64,000 nucleotides of DNA, from the NCBI RefSeq assembly GCF_900639865.1, contig NZ_CAAAHX010000003.1:1-64000 (forward strand). Reading direction: 5' to 3'. Shown one piece after another: positions 1 to 8,536 of the stretch. Both the position numbers and the translations under genes were made by a program. The notes below the pieces were generated by a model. The model was not told the origin of the DNA, searched no databases, and saw only the letters and a program-made list of their open reading frames with translations. Numbering within the stretch: position 1 is the stretch's first letter; each line of letters opens with the position of its first letter. This DNA is from Legionella gresilensis. Its GTDB lineage: Bacteria > Pseudomonadota > Gammaproteobacteria > Legionellales > Legionellaceae.

Positions 1-50
1 TTATAGTTCATGGCTAACACTAAATCCAGACAGGATACTACATTCTGGTT

Positions 51-263
51 TTTGCAACAGGGCCTATTTTTTTTATCATAATTACAATAAATGGATCTAA
101 ATCGGCGCATTTTGTCATTAAAATAGACTTATGGCAATATTTTAATCAACTTGATATGCTAGACTAATCCTTAATTAAGGCAAGGTCTGATGGATTTTTA
201 AAACTCATAGGGACTACGCAAAATCAGCGATTATCCTTATAGACTTGTTTTTGCAACAGTGCC
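51..263. repeat. IS6-family-like terminal repeats, two copies in the same orientation
   Basis: TTTGCAACAGTGCC at 250-263 is the reverse complement of GGCACTGTTGCAAA, the terminal inverted repeat known from IS26 and other IS6-family elements. A second copy with one mismatch, TTTGCAACAGGGCC, lies at 51-64 in the same orientation. No transposase reading frame is visible in the window, so these are either outer ends of an element lying mostly to the left of position 1, or remnants of decayed copies. The roughly 185 bp between them has no recognisable gene. Confidence 0.45.
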
Positions 264-424
264 CTAGACAGTACTATAGAAACCAAAATAAAAAGACTTT
301 TATTAATTATTTATTTTAAACTTACACTTAAGAGCTTAACAGATATGGCTTTTAAATTTCACTTGACCAATTATGTGTAATTATTATACAATTAGTAATA
401 TTTTAGTATAATTAAAAGTTTAAA

Positions 425-1657
425 ATGATGAAAAATAGTCTCACACCATCAATTGGAAAATTATTTTATTTAAATGGTGATCCAGTTAGTGAATCATTAT
501 TAAATACCTACTATGAAATTAAAGATCCACAAAACGAAGCTAGTTCAATGCGCTTTATTAAAGTTAGCGGCAGAGAGATTCGTGTTTATAGGAAATTAGA
601 ATACAATAATAATCGATTATATGACGTAAGAAGAATTCACGGCGAACTTCAAGGCGTACCTATTGAAAGACGAGATATTACAGATACTCATACAATAGAA
701 GATCGTAAGCACTATGTAATAATAAACGAGGAAAAAAAACAAGTATTTACAGCTAATCAACTTAAAAAACAAGGTACTATTAGACTTGTATCACTAACAA
801 AACGCTCAGCACCTTATGTTAGGGCATGGGCTTCAACAAAATCTAATAATTCAGCTGATATAAATTATGTACAAAAAAAATTTGATAACCCGGATGATAT
901 ACATTATATACAAGAAGAAATTGATGAATTTATTAAAACAAACCCTCCTCCCAATAAGAGAGCTGACAATAGCCATGTTATTGCAAAAAGCTCAGAATCA
1001 GAATTAGAACAACAAACTGACACCCCATTATCGTTTGGCGAATTAACTACTGAAACAACTTTACTTAGTGATTCTAATTCTACTCATGCATTTGAAAATT
1101 TAAACGTAGCTGATTATCTTGATGAACTTATGGATATCTTAGAGGAAATAGAAAAACACAAGGATTTGACAAATCAAGTTAGTTTAGCAGAAAGCCCTTC
1201 AATTGAAGAAAAAACTCAAGTTTTTTTTAAAACTGCACCTTATTTGAATAATTCACATGGAGTAAATTTTTCTATTCCGACAAATATAGCGCAAAATAAT
1301 AATGTATTAACGTATAATGCTGCTATGCCAATATTAGAATCATTAACTCCTAATTATTATGACTTACATAGCTATAGAGATATAGCTTTTTACAATATGA
1401 TTCCTAGCCCAGGCCCTGTCTTGATAAATTATAGGCATGAGTTAAATGCGTTTCCTATCACTCATTCAGAGAAGTGGATTCAACCTGCTATTATAAACAA
1501 CATTGACTTACAACAGCGAGATTCGGTCATACCAGCCGTAAATAGCTTATTAGAGCATCCAAGCAGCAACAATATAGCACTCAACAGATTTTTTTCACAT
1601 AAACCAAGTCCTGAAGACCCTAAAGTAGAGGCTAACGTAAATGAGAAATCAATTTAA
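425..1657 (+). CDS. hypothetical protein, 410 aa
   Basis: I do not recognise this protein. It is soluble-looking, with no signal peptide or membrane helix. The first 130 residues are basic and rich in beta-type hydrophobic alternation; residues about 145-260 are acidic, Ser/Thr/Asn-rich and probably disordered; the rest has many Asn, Pro and Tyr. Two adjacent ATG codons (425 and 428) could start it, and neither has a clear ribosome-binding site. It stands alone behind an AT-rich leader that may hold its promoter, next to insertion-sequence-like ends. Length, composition and setting resemble lineage-specific Legionella proteins, some of which are Dot/Icm substrates, but nothing in the sequence proves secretion. 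Confidence 0.7.
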   Translation: MMKNSLTPSIGKLFYLNGDPVSESLLNTYYEIKDPQNEASSMRFIKVSGREIRVYRKLEYNNNRLYDVRRIHGELQGVPIERRDITDTHTIEDRKHYVIINEEKKQVFTANQLKKQGTIRLVSLTKRSAPYVRAWASTKSNNSADINYVQKKFDNPDDIHYIQEEIDEFIKTNPPPNKRADNSHVIAKSSESELEQQTDTPLSFGELTTETTLLSDSNSTHAFENLNVADYLDELMDILEEIEKHKDLTNQVSLAESPSIEEKTQVFFKTAPYLNNSHGVNFSIPTNIAQNNNVLTYNAAMPILESLTPNYYDLHSYRDIAFYNMIPSPGPVLINYRHELNAFPITHSEKWIQPAIINNIDLQQRDSVIPAVNSLLEHPSSNNIALNRFFSHKPSPEDPKVEANVNEKSI

Positions 1658-2172
1658 TCTCCTCTAATAAAATACTGAAATTCTTGAACCTCAAAAAACG
1701 ACCTTTTTTGAGACTCTTTATCCCTTCCCCTCCTCTCTCTCGAAAAACCTTATCCAGAACCACTTCTAAGCATCGCTATTTTTCTCAAAAACCGTATAAT
1801 AAATCAAAGTATTAAATACTCATTAAAAACAACAATAATTGAGAACAAGTAATGGATTAAAACCATCAATAAAAACGCCTTTTAATACTCGATCCAAAAG
1901 CTTATCTACTTCGTACATACAGGCTTACTTTTATATCAACATGTAACACGTAAGTTTTGTATTAAGATAACGAATAGTATAAAAATTCTTAAATCTTTAC
2001 CTATACAGAATGATATTAGCGTTTTATTGAAATTAGCTATTCCGTTAATTCACACGACAGTTGTGCAATCTGGGGTTAATTTTCTAAGGAATATTTCTCT
2101 TGCTTATTTAAGAAAATAAGCAAAATAATTCCTAGAACTTTTAGTATTTAGTCTCAATACTACTAATACATA
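1658..2172. other. intergenic region with hairpins, no gene seen
   Basis: No open frame with a credible start was found. There is an A/T-only-stemmed inverted repeat just after the upstream gene (1690-1698 with 1704-1712, loop of 5). This might end transcription but lacks a GC stem. A longer imperfect hairpin at 2083-2136 is listed separately. The remainder is AT-rich and featureless to the eye. Confidence 0.5.
2083..2136. repeat. long imperfect inverted repeat (stem-loop)
   Basis: The inner arms TTGCTTATTT (2100-2109) and AAATAAGCAA (2114-2123) pair perfectly around a 4-base loop. Outer arms around 2083-2095 and 2124-2136 (TCTAAGGAATATT against AATAATTCCTAGA) pair again with one offset base. 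The structure ends about 36 bp from the stop of the small gene on the minus strand, so it may act as its terminator or be a remnant of a small mobile repeat. Confidence 0.5.
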
Positions 2173-2400
2173 TTAAAGTGTAGATTTAGAAGACAATTCT
2201 AAGTAACTACTGCTTAGGGCTTTGTCTTCTCTTTGTAGCGCTTCTAAATTATCTTTTGTTGGATTTTCTAACATTATTTTGGCTAAGGAACTAAAAAAAG
2301 ATAACCTATTTTCCATATCTTCGTTTCGTTCAAACTTTCTTTTTTGTGGTGATACTGGTGATTTATCTAGTGTTTTTTCAGATTTTGTTGATTGTGTCAT
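2173..2400 (-). CDS. small hypothetical protein, 75 aa
   Basis: This small protein is not recognised. A good Shine-Dalgarno sequence (GGAG, eight bases before the ATG at 2400) supports it. The N-terminal 30 residues are Ser/Lys-rich and probably disordered; residues about 30-60 form a likely amphipathic helix; the C-terminus is Ser/Leu-rich. There is no signal peptide or membrane segment. The overlapping frame on the other strand begins with TTG and has no Shine-Dalgarno, so the minus-strand frame is preferred. No neighbour suggests a function. Confidence 0.55.
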   Translation of the reverse strand: MTQSTKSEKTLDKSPVSPQKRKFERNEDMENRLSFFSSLAKIMLENPTKDNLEALQREDKALSSSYLELSSKSTL

Positions 2401-2646
2401 GCCAGATACTCCAGTATAAAAATGGCCAATTTAGTTAATATATATTAATGCCACTTTAAAAAAAAGTCGCCTGAAGTATTTTTCAACACCAAATTATTGT
2501 AAAAAATTTAATATATTTATAAATTTTTTAATCCGATTAATCTTAAATACGCCAATTAGCTTAATTTTTTCTTAATATTCTTCAATTAAGCTAGGTATTT
2601 TTAATAGCCTTACATCAAACATACAATAAGGTAGTGGAGTTTTATT

Positions 2647-3909
2647 ATGTTATCTGTAATAAAAAATATAACTAAAGTAACACCAATAATGTCTGTAGGC
2701 GGTGTTTTCTCGGCACCAAGGTCAAGTCTTTATATTAAATCAACCAAAACTGCCTCTAATGGCTTTAATTTCGTACCTATGCAAAGCTTTACAACCCATA
2801 ATGGGCAGAATGATGACAACTCACTTCTTCCTAACATAAAGCAATGGCAAAAGGTAAAACAAAAGTATCAACAAGAATTTTCTGCATTTTTTAAATTAGA
2901 ATTAAGGCAAGCAAAACAAGAAAAATCACATAAAATTCCGCAAGAGCGTAAAGTGCTCCCTACTCCTGGCTTGTTTAAAAGACAAAGCAAGAAAATTTCG
3001 GGTGTAAAAAAAACTGATAGAAAAAATCATGGTATGACGCCTAATGAAGCGGCAAATAAAATTTTAGATTTGTCTTTGTCTCAAACAAGAAAGTATTTAG
3101 GTAATTGTGCTAAATTCGTTGAATACCCTATTAAAATTTATGTGCGTGCTCGATTAGAGCAAATTTTTACCTTTCTTGCCGAAAATGGTCGTGTTAATGA
3201 GCATATAGTTAACAATTTTTCGTATTACGCACTGCAATTATTTTGTTTATTGTCTCTAATCTACCTATGGGAAAAAGAGCGCGATCAAAAAGTTAAAATC
3301 AAAAATCTTGAAAACGAAATTGAAGAATTAAAAGAACGATATGGTGAAGATGTACTAGCACATCAAGGTATTCGCGAAAAAATTATAAAAAAGAGTGAAA
3401 AACTCTTAAATTATCAGCAAGAAGCAAAAAAATATGAAACTATACTTGCAAAAGTTAAAGAAGCGCAAACGGTACCACAAAAAGACCAATCAAGTTTAGC
3501 TTATGTCAAAGAAAACGTAAATGCCTGGATGACAACTCCCGATGATCGACAAGACAAACAAGTTCTTAATTATTTAACCCAACAAAATGATGATACCGCG
3601 AAGCTGACCTTAAGAGCATTGGATAAAGCCGGTAGAGTTAGATCTCTGCTGATTAAATCTGAAGATAAATTAGAGTATTTAGAGAAAAAAATTGATAAAG
3701 CAGAAAAAGAAATAGAAAATCTTATAACTTCTGCCAGCATGTATGCTGAACATATAAAATGTATCGGTACAAAACATGATGAAAAATTGATAAAGCTTAA
3801 AAATACTATAGGCTTCTCATTTTTTAGTCAATATAAAGAAACAATAGATAATCAACATTTATCTCATGAAGAACCCTTCTCTTCAATCAAAATTGGATCT
3901 GATAATTGA
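2647..3909 (+). CDS. membrane-anchored coiled-coil protein, 420 aa
   Basis: Function is unknown. A strong ribosome-binding site (GGAG, seven bases before ATG) fixes the start. Residues 1-40 are Ser/Lys/Arg-rich and uncharged-acid-free, not a classical signal peptide. Residues 60-160 are highly basic. One hydrophobic stretch lies at about 191-208 (YYALQLFCLLSLIYLW). From about 210 to 365 there are Lys/Glu heptads typical of a long coiled coil, with a break near residues 270-305. A single internal membrane segment followed by a long coiled coil is common among Legionella-type secreted proteins acting at host membranes, and also among ordinary bacterial envelope proteins. Which applies cannot be told from sequence alone. 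It is followed by a hairpin terminator. Confidence 0.75.
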   Translation: MLSVIKNITKVTPIMSVGGVFSAPRSSLYIKSTKTASNGFNFVPMQSFTTHNGQNDDNSLLPNIKQWQKVKQKYQQEFSAFFKLELRQAKQEKSHKIPQERKVLPTPGLFKRQSKKISGVKKTDRKNHGMTPNEAANKILDLSLSQTRKYLGNCAKFVEYPIKIYVRARLEQIFTFLAENGRVNEHIVNNFSYYALQLFCLLSLIYLWEKERDQKVKIKNLENEIEELKERYGEDVLAHQGIREKIIKKSEKLLNYQQEAKKYETILAKVKEAQTVPQKDQSSLAYVKENVNAWMTTPDDRQDKQVLNYLTQQNDDTAKLTLRALDKAGRVRSLLIKSEDKLEYLEKKIDKAEKEIENLITSASMYAEHIKCIGTKHDEKLIKLKNTIGFSFFSQYKETIDNQHLSHEEPFSSIKIGSDN

Positions 3910-3923
3910 GTATAATAATAATC

Positions 3924-3958
3924 AGGGAGGTGAACTATTAGTCACCTCCCTTCCTTAT
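3924..3958 (+). terminator. probable rho-independent terminator
   Basis: Perfect 10-bp arms AGGGAGGTGA (3924-3933) and TCACCTCCCT (3942-3951) enclose an 8-base loop. They start 15 bases after the stop codon of the coiled-coil protein gene and are followed by a pyrimidine-rich but short T tract. Confidence 0.65.
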
Positions 3959-4108
3959 CAAGGTACTGCAATTTAGCGCGCGCGTTGAAATTTATTGTAG
4001 CTTTCATGCCTCACTTACTTCTTTTAAAAAGCAATAGCTCATTTAAAGGTAGCCCTAAGATACCAGGAATAATAAAATAAAAGTTAATTACAAGTTAGAG
4101 AGATAACA

Positions 4109-5344
4109 TTATTTTTGCAGTTCTATTTGTACTAATTGAAGCTCTTGTTTTGCATGCTGCAATTCTTTTTTAATACATTCTAATTCCTGTTTTTTATTTG
4201 CCAAGTCAGATTGAATATTATTCATATCTGTTAAAAATTGTTTTCGTGTTTCATTATAAAAATAATGGGGTTCATGGTCGGTAAAAATTTCTTGCGAAAG
4301 ATATATTTCTTGGTAAGTAATATCTAAAATTAATTCAGCAGGATTATTAATTGGTAAATCAATAATAATTTGAGGATCATTGCCAAAGCAGATTGATTGT
4401 TGCTCAGATAAATAATTAAATCCTATTAGATTAGTAATTTTACAATCGTAAATAACACCATGTGAATCAACAACTTTTACTATCGAATTTTGTAAGATCC
4501 CCGGCCTTGAAGACGGATCAATACGTAGCTGGTTCATTTTAACATTGGGTAATTTTATGGTGTGCTTCCCATGACCTGAAATAGATAAGCGTTCCTCTTG
4601 GTTGAAATTTTTGCCAGTATCATAAAACACCTCAATTGTTAATGGTTCTTTCAAATCATCTATTTGATATTCATTTAAAGAGGAATTTTCATCAACTATT
4701 TCATAGATATACTGATAAACATGACCATTTGGCTTTCTGCTTAAGCTATTAACAACACCTTGATTGAATTCTAGGTAAGAGCGTTGAAATTCAGTGTATG
4801 ACGGTCTTTTAAATATGGCATCTATATCAATAGCTTTATAACCGCTTGTCTTAATCATATTATCGATACTCGATTTTGTAAAAAATCTAATATGAGTGTC
4901 ATCTAACAACCCTGTGGGACGGTATTCAAACTTGTCATTTATTAAATTCATGATGATTGCATTATTAGCAATATTGGGAATTGAGACTAAAATCCGCCCA
5001 TCATTTTTTAGAAAAGGTTTTACTTCTGAAAGCACTTGCCAAGGATTATAAAGATGCTCTAAAACGTCAGCAAAAATAATATAATCAAATTTTAACTCAT
5101 TAAATTCAACGCGCCATTGATATTCTTCAATATTCCCAACGAAAATTTTTTCACAAAATTGTTTAGCATCAGCAGCTGCTTGTGTATTTAATTCGACTGC
5201 AAAGACTCTGCAATTTAATTGTTCTTTCATATATTGAGTCATAATGCCATGCGCTGGGCCAAACTCTAGCACCATGCTTTCTGGTTTAATTTTCTTCAAA
5301 ATCTTGATGTGAACAAGATCTAAAGGAATATTATATTTGCTCAT
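4109..5344 (-). CDS. SAM-dependent methyltransferase with C-terminal coiled coil, polysaccharide export locus
   Basis: Residues 1-165 form a class I methyltransferase fold: motif I LEFGPAHG at 26-33, an acidic residue ending strand 2 (AVELN), and an FADVLEHL segment after motif II. Residues 165-340 resemble beta-rich regions seen in polysaccharide-linked methyltransferases. Residues about 375-411 are a heptad coiled coil ending abruptly at the stop. The gene overlaps the end of the Wzt ATPase gene by 14 bp, so the two are translationally coupled. In E. coli O8/O9a the chain terminator WbdD is also a methyltransferase with a coiled coil, encoded beside wzm-wzt and setting chain length. A similar role here is inference. 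No kinase domain is seen, and the coiled coil is short, so the protein may be a truncated member. Confidence 0.8.
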   Translation of the reverse strand: MSKYNIPLDLVHIKILKKIKPESMVLEFGPAHGIMTQYMKEQLNCRVFAVELNTQAAADAKQFCEKIFVGNIEEYQWRVEFNELKFDYIIFADVLEHLYNPWQVLSEVKPFLKNDGRILVSIPNIANNAIIMNLINDKFEYRPTGLLDDTHIRFFTKSSIDNMIKTSGYKAIDIDAIFKRPSYTEFQRSYLEFNQGVVNSLSRKPNGHVYQYIYEIVDENSSLNEYQIDDLKEPLTIEVFYDTGKNFNQEERLSISGHGKHTIKLPNVKMNQLRIDPSSRPGILQNSIVKVVDSHGVIYDCKITNLIGFNYLSEQQSICFGNDPQIIIDLPINNPAELILDITYQEIYLSQEIFTDHEPHYFYNETRKQFLTDMNNIQSDLANKKQELECIKKELQHAKQELQLVQIELQK

Positions 5345-6626
5345 AATTATACTCTACCTCATCTTGATACAACGAAACGATGCAAGCATCAATTAAGTCT
5401 TTAGAAATTATTTTAATCGTCGTAGCCACATGTATCCAATGTTGTTGATTATGATTTAATTGAGTACCAGTTGATAAAGCAACCGTTACAGTGTATTCAC
5501 CAGGAAAGATTTTAGGTACTTCAAAGTTAATAATTGTCAGATATTTCGTTTGTTTTGCCATAAAATCTAGAGGATTTTTATACATATAGGAATTAAAAGT
5601 TAAAATTTCTGTATTTAAACGGTCTTTTAATAACACACCAATACCAACATCATACAAGTCTTCAAAGGCAATCATTTCGCAAACAAACTTTGCTTTTTCA
5701 CCTTGCCGTAAGACATTGGTTAAATTACCAGTATTATCGAGAAATCCTATTTTTAAAATTCGAGCTTTATCTTCCCCAAAACTTTCTAAACCTTCGGTGG
5801 GAATAAGTTGTTCTAAAAGTTGTTTTTTCCCCAATAAATGCGGTTGCTCAATTAAATTATCTATCTGACAAGGTGCTTCAGGTAATAATCCATATACGGA
5901 ATAAGACATGTAGGAGTTTGTTACTGTTTCAGTGTTACCCTCCATATATTTTTCACCGTCTTTTAACCAGATGGCCTTCGTACAAAACTTGTTGATAGCC
6001 TGAATGTCATGACTAACAAATAAAACAGTGACGCCCTTTTCTAAAATGGATATCATTTGTCGAATACATTTATTTTGAAAAGCAGCATCGCCCACGCTAA
6101 GAGCCTCGTCAACAATTAAAATATCAGGTTCAACGTGAATAGATACAGCAAAAGCTAAACGGGCGAACATACCAGATGAATAGTTTTTTACTGGTTGATG
6201 AGCAAAATCACCTATTTCGGCAAAGTTAAGGATTTTTTCTACCATTGAGTCAATCTGTTGTCGGTTAAAACCCATTAAGTTGCCTTGAAAATAAATATTT
6301 TCTATGCCTGTGTAGTTAGGATTAAACCCCGCACCAAGTTCAAGAAGCGCAGCGATACGACCATTAACCTTTACATGTCCAGATGTAGGCGTTAAGACAC
6401 CTGTTATAATCTTAAGTAACGTCGACTTGCCAGCGCCATTTTTACCCAAGATACCAACACACTCGCCCTTCTTAATTTCAAAATTTATATTATTTAAGGC
6501 ATAAAATTCGCGATGATATCTCTTTTTAAGAGGGTGTAACGCTTCTTTCATGCGATCTAAGGGAGCATTATATAATTTATAAGCCTTAGATAAATTTTCA
6601 ACTTTAATCGCTATATCATTAACCAT
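5331..6626 (-). CDS. wzt: polysaccharide ABC exporter ATP-binding subunit (Wzt type)
   Basis: This is the ATPase that powers export of a lipid-linked polysaccharide across the inner membrane. Walker A GKNGAGKS is at 61-68, signature SSGMF at 148-152 and Walker B ILIVDE at 167-172. An Ala-Leu-Leu-Glu-Leu-Gly-Ala-Gly-Phe motif near residue 91 is typical of the O-antigen/teichoic acid exporter family. Residues about 285-431 form an extra beta-rich domain like Wzt_C, which in O-antigen exporters binds the modified non-reducing end of the finished chain. That C-terminal domain fits the terminating methyltransferase encoded next. It lies just after the permease gene (9 bp gap). Confidence 0.92.
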   Translation of the reverse strand: MVNDIAIKVENLSKAYKLYNAPLDRMKEALHPLKKRYHREFYALNNINFEIKKGECVGILGKNGAGKSTLLKIITGVLTPTSGHVKVNGRIAALLELGAGFNPNYTGIENIYFQGNLMGFNRQQIDSMVEKILNFAEIGDFAHQPVKNYSSGMFARLAFAVSIHVEPDILIVDEALSVGDAAFQNKCIRQMISILEKGVTVLFVSHDIQAINKFCTKAIWLKDGEKYMEGNTETVTNSYMSYSVYGLLPEAPCQIDNLIEQPHLLGKKQLLEQLIPTEGLESFGEDKARILKIGFLDNTGNLTNVLRQGEKAKFVCEMIAFEDLYDVGIGVLLKDRLNTEILTFNSYMYKNPLDFMAKQTKYLTIINFEVPKIFPGEYTVTVALSTGTQLNHNQQHWIHVATTIKIISKDLIDACIVSLYQDEVEYNYEQI

Positions 6627-6635
6627 CTCTATCTC

Positions 6636-7424
6636 TTATAAAACATCAGCAAAATGTGGTCGTAATTTATTAAAGGCTATATTTCCTAAATAAGCGCTTA
6701 CTAAAACGAAGAGCCAAAAATAAATCATTTGATCATAGTTATGCCAAAATGGTAAGTGATTAATTATCGTTGTACGATAGCCTTCTATGATATAGGCAAA
6801 TGGGTTGAGTTTAATAAAATACCAATAATTATCACCTAGCATCTCTTTATTCCACATAATAGGCGTTGCCCAAAATAAAACCTGCATAACAACTGTCAGA
6901 ATTTGACCAACATCAGACCAAAACGGCATAATTGCTGAAATAAGAAGTCCAAGGCTTAAGCTTATAGCTATAATGCATGCCATGTAATAAATCAGTTGTA
7001 ACCACCAAAAATTGGGATAAAAGCCATAAGCAATACATACACAGATTAGAAAAGATAAAAAAATTAGATTTACTAACAATGCAGAACCGACCTTTACAAT
7101 AGGCAGTAATTTAACTTCAAACAATATTTTTTTTACAAAAAAAGATTGCGATACGATTGCATTGCTTGAACTGATAATAGCTTCATTAAGTAAAAACCAA
7201 GGTACCAATCCTGCTAATAACCACAATAAAAAAGGAGCATTAGATACAGCGCTAATTCGAAAACCATGTGTAAACACAAACCAATAAACAGCTACCATAA
7301 CTAAGGGCTGAATAAAAGCCCAAATTATACCTAAATGATGTCCTAAATAGCGATCTTTAAAATCTGATTTAATCAGATTGATTAACATCCTGCGATTTTT
7401 AAATATAAGAACTGCCAGATTCAT
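6636..7424 (-). CDS. wzm: polysaccharide ABC exporter permease (Wzm type)
   Basis: An ABC-2 type membrane subunit of 262 residues with about six transmembrane helices. The N-terminus has the usual amphipathic segment with the DFKDRYLGHHLGIIWAFIQP pattern found in Wzm/TagG/KpsM permeases. The LKLNPFAYIIEGYR motif near the C-terminus (about residue 205) is also characteristic. It precedes the ATPase gene and probably begins the export operon; the 155 bp upstream to the end of argF is AT-rich and could carry a promoter. Substrate is unknown: O-antigen-like chains or the capsule encoded near the right end of the window are both possible. Confidence 0.92.
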   Translation of the reverse strand: MNLAVLIFKNRRMLINLIKSDFKDRYLGHHLGIIWAFIQPLVMVAVYWFVFTHGFRISAVSNAPFLLWLLAGLVPWFLLNEAIISSSNAIVSQSFFVKKILFEVKLLPIVKVGSALLVNLIFLSFLICVCIAYGFYPNFWWLQLIYYMACIIAISLSLGLLISAIMPFWSDVGQILTVVMQVLFWATPIMWNKEMLGDNYWYFIKLNPFAYIIEGYRTTIINHLPFWHNYDQMIYFWLFVLVSAYLGNIAFNKLRPHFADVL

Positions 7425-7579
7425 ATTACCTTTACCAATTAATAAAGTTAAATATCATAAAGAATAGTAGCTTGCATGGAAAGAGAAGTTTTGGAGACTA
7501 TTTACTTAAAATAATACTGCTTAACCCATCACATGTATACTTAAAACTTTAAACTTCATAACATTTAAAAAACTATTAA

Positions 7580-8536
7580 TCAGCAAAGGGAGTCTAAAAA
7601 CAATAAAATAGCTTTTTGGATATGGAGACGATTTTCACTTTGTCTAAAAATTATAGATTGCGGGCTATCCGGTAGCGTTGTAGACACTTCCTTGCCCCGC
7701 TCCATAGGCATACAGTGCATAAAGACAGCTCCAGGTTTAGCCTGACTCATTAATGCTTCATTAACTTGAAAATTATCAAAAGCACTTTGAGATTTTTGCC
7801 CTTCAAAGCCCATGCTGACCCACACATCAGTGTAAATAGCATGTACATTTTGCACAGCCAAGGTAGGTGTTGTAAAACAATGAATTTGGCCAGGGAATAA
7901 TTTTTTACTTTCCGACAAAATTGTTGCATCAGGGTCATGTCCTTTAGGGCAACAATAATGAAGAGTTATTCCAACACGTGGAGCCATAATAAGTAAGCTA
8001 TGCAAAATGTTATTGCCATCTCCAATGTAAGTTAATGTTAATTCATTAAGCTTACCAAAATGTTCTTTTAAAGTTAGTAAGTCAGCCAGTATTTGACAAG
8101 GATGATATAAAGCCGTTAATCCATTAATGATAGGGATAGTTGCATATTGCGCCATCTCTTGCAGTTGCTCGTCTGCATGCGTTCTTACCATGACAAAATC
8201 GCAGTAACCATTTAATACACGTATAAAATCTTTAGGTTCTTCTGTTTTTCGCGTGTTACTAATACTTTCAACAGCTATTCCTCCTAATGTTTCTATGGCT
8301 AAATTAAAACTTAAGCGCGTCCTAAAAGAAGGTTTTTCAAAAATCATGGCTAATGCTTTCTTTTCTAGTGCATTTTGATAATTGCTTGGGTTTCTTTTAA
8401 TGTTCTCTGCTAAGCACAATATATTTTCTATATCAGCCGCGGATAACTCTTTACCCGTTAAAAGGTGCTTCACATTAGCAGCGTGTGTTGCAGACCTTTT
8501 AGAATAAATATTATTAGCTAAATTAAGAAATGCCAT
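7580..8536 (-). CDS. argF: ornithine carbamoyltransferase
   Basis: Converts ornithine and carbamoyl phosphate to citrulline. The carbamoyl-phosphate site SFRTR is at 70-74, HPCQ at 145-148, the ornithine loop DVWVSMG at 237-243 and the catalytic HCMP at 274-277. At 318 residues it is of usual length. Last gene of the arginine operon; its ATG overlaps the end of argH by 14 bp, suggesting coupled translation. The HCMP motif has Met where many enzymes have Leu, a known variation. Confidence 0.95.
   Translation of the reverse strand: MAFLNLANNIYSKRSATHAANVKHLLTGKELSAADIENILCLAENIKRNPSNYQNALEKKALAMIFEKPSFRTRLSFNLAIETLGGIAVESISNTRKTEEPKDFIRVLNGYCDFVMVRTHADEQLQEMAQYATIPIINGLTALYHPCQILADLLTLKEHFGKLNELTLTYIGDGNNILHSLLIMAPRVGITLHYCCPKGHDPDATILSESKKLFPGQIHCFTTPTLAVQNVHAIYTDVWVSMGFEGQKSQSAFDNFQVNEALMSQAKPGAVFMHCMPMERGKEVSTTLPDSPQSIIFRQSENRLHIQKAILLFLDSLC

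Noticed and set aside
2222-2419. 65-residue plus-strand frame opposite the small minus-strand gene
   Set aside because: Starts with TTG without a ribosome-binding site; the minus-strand frame has a good one and a protein-like composition.
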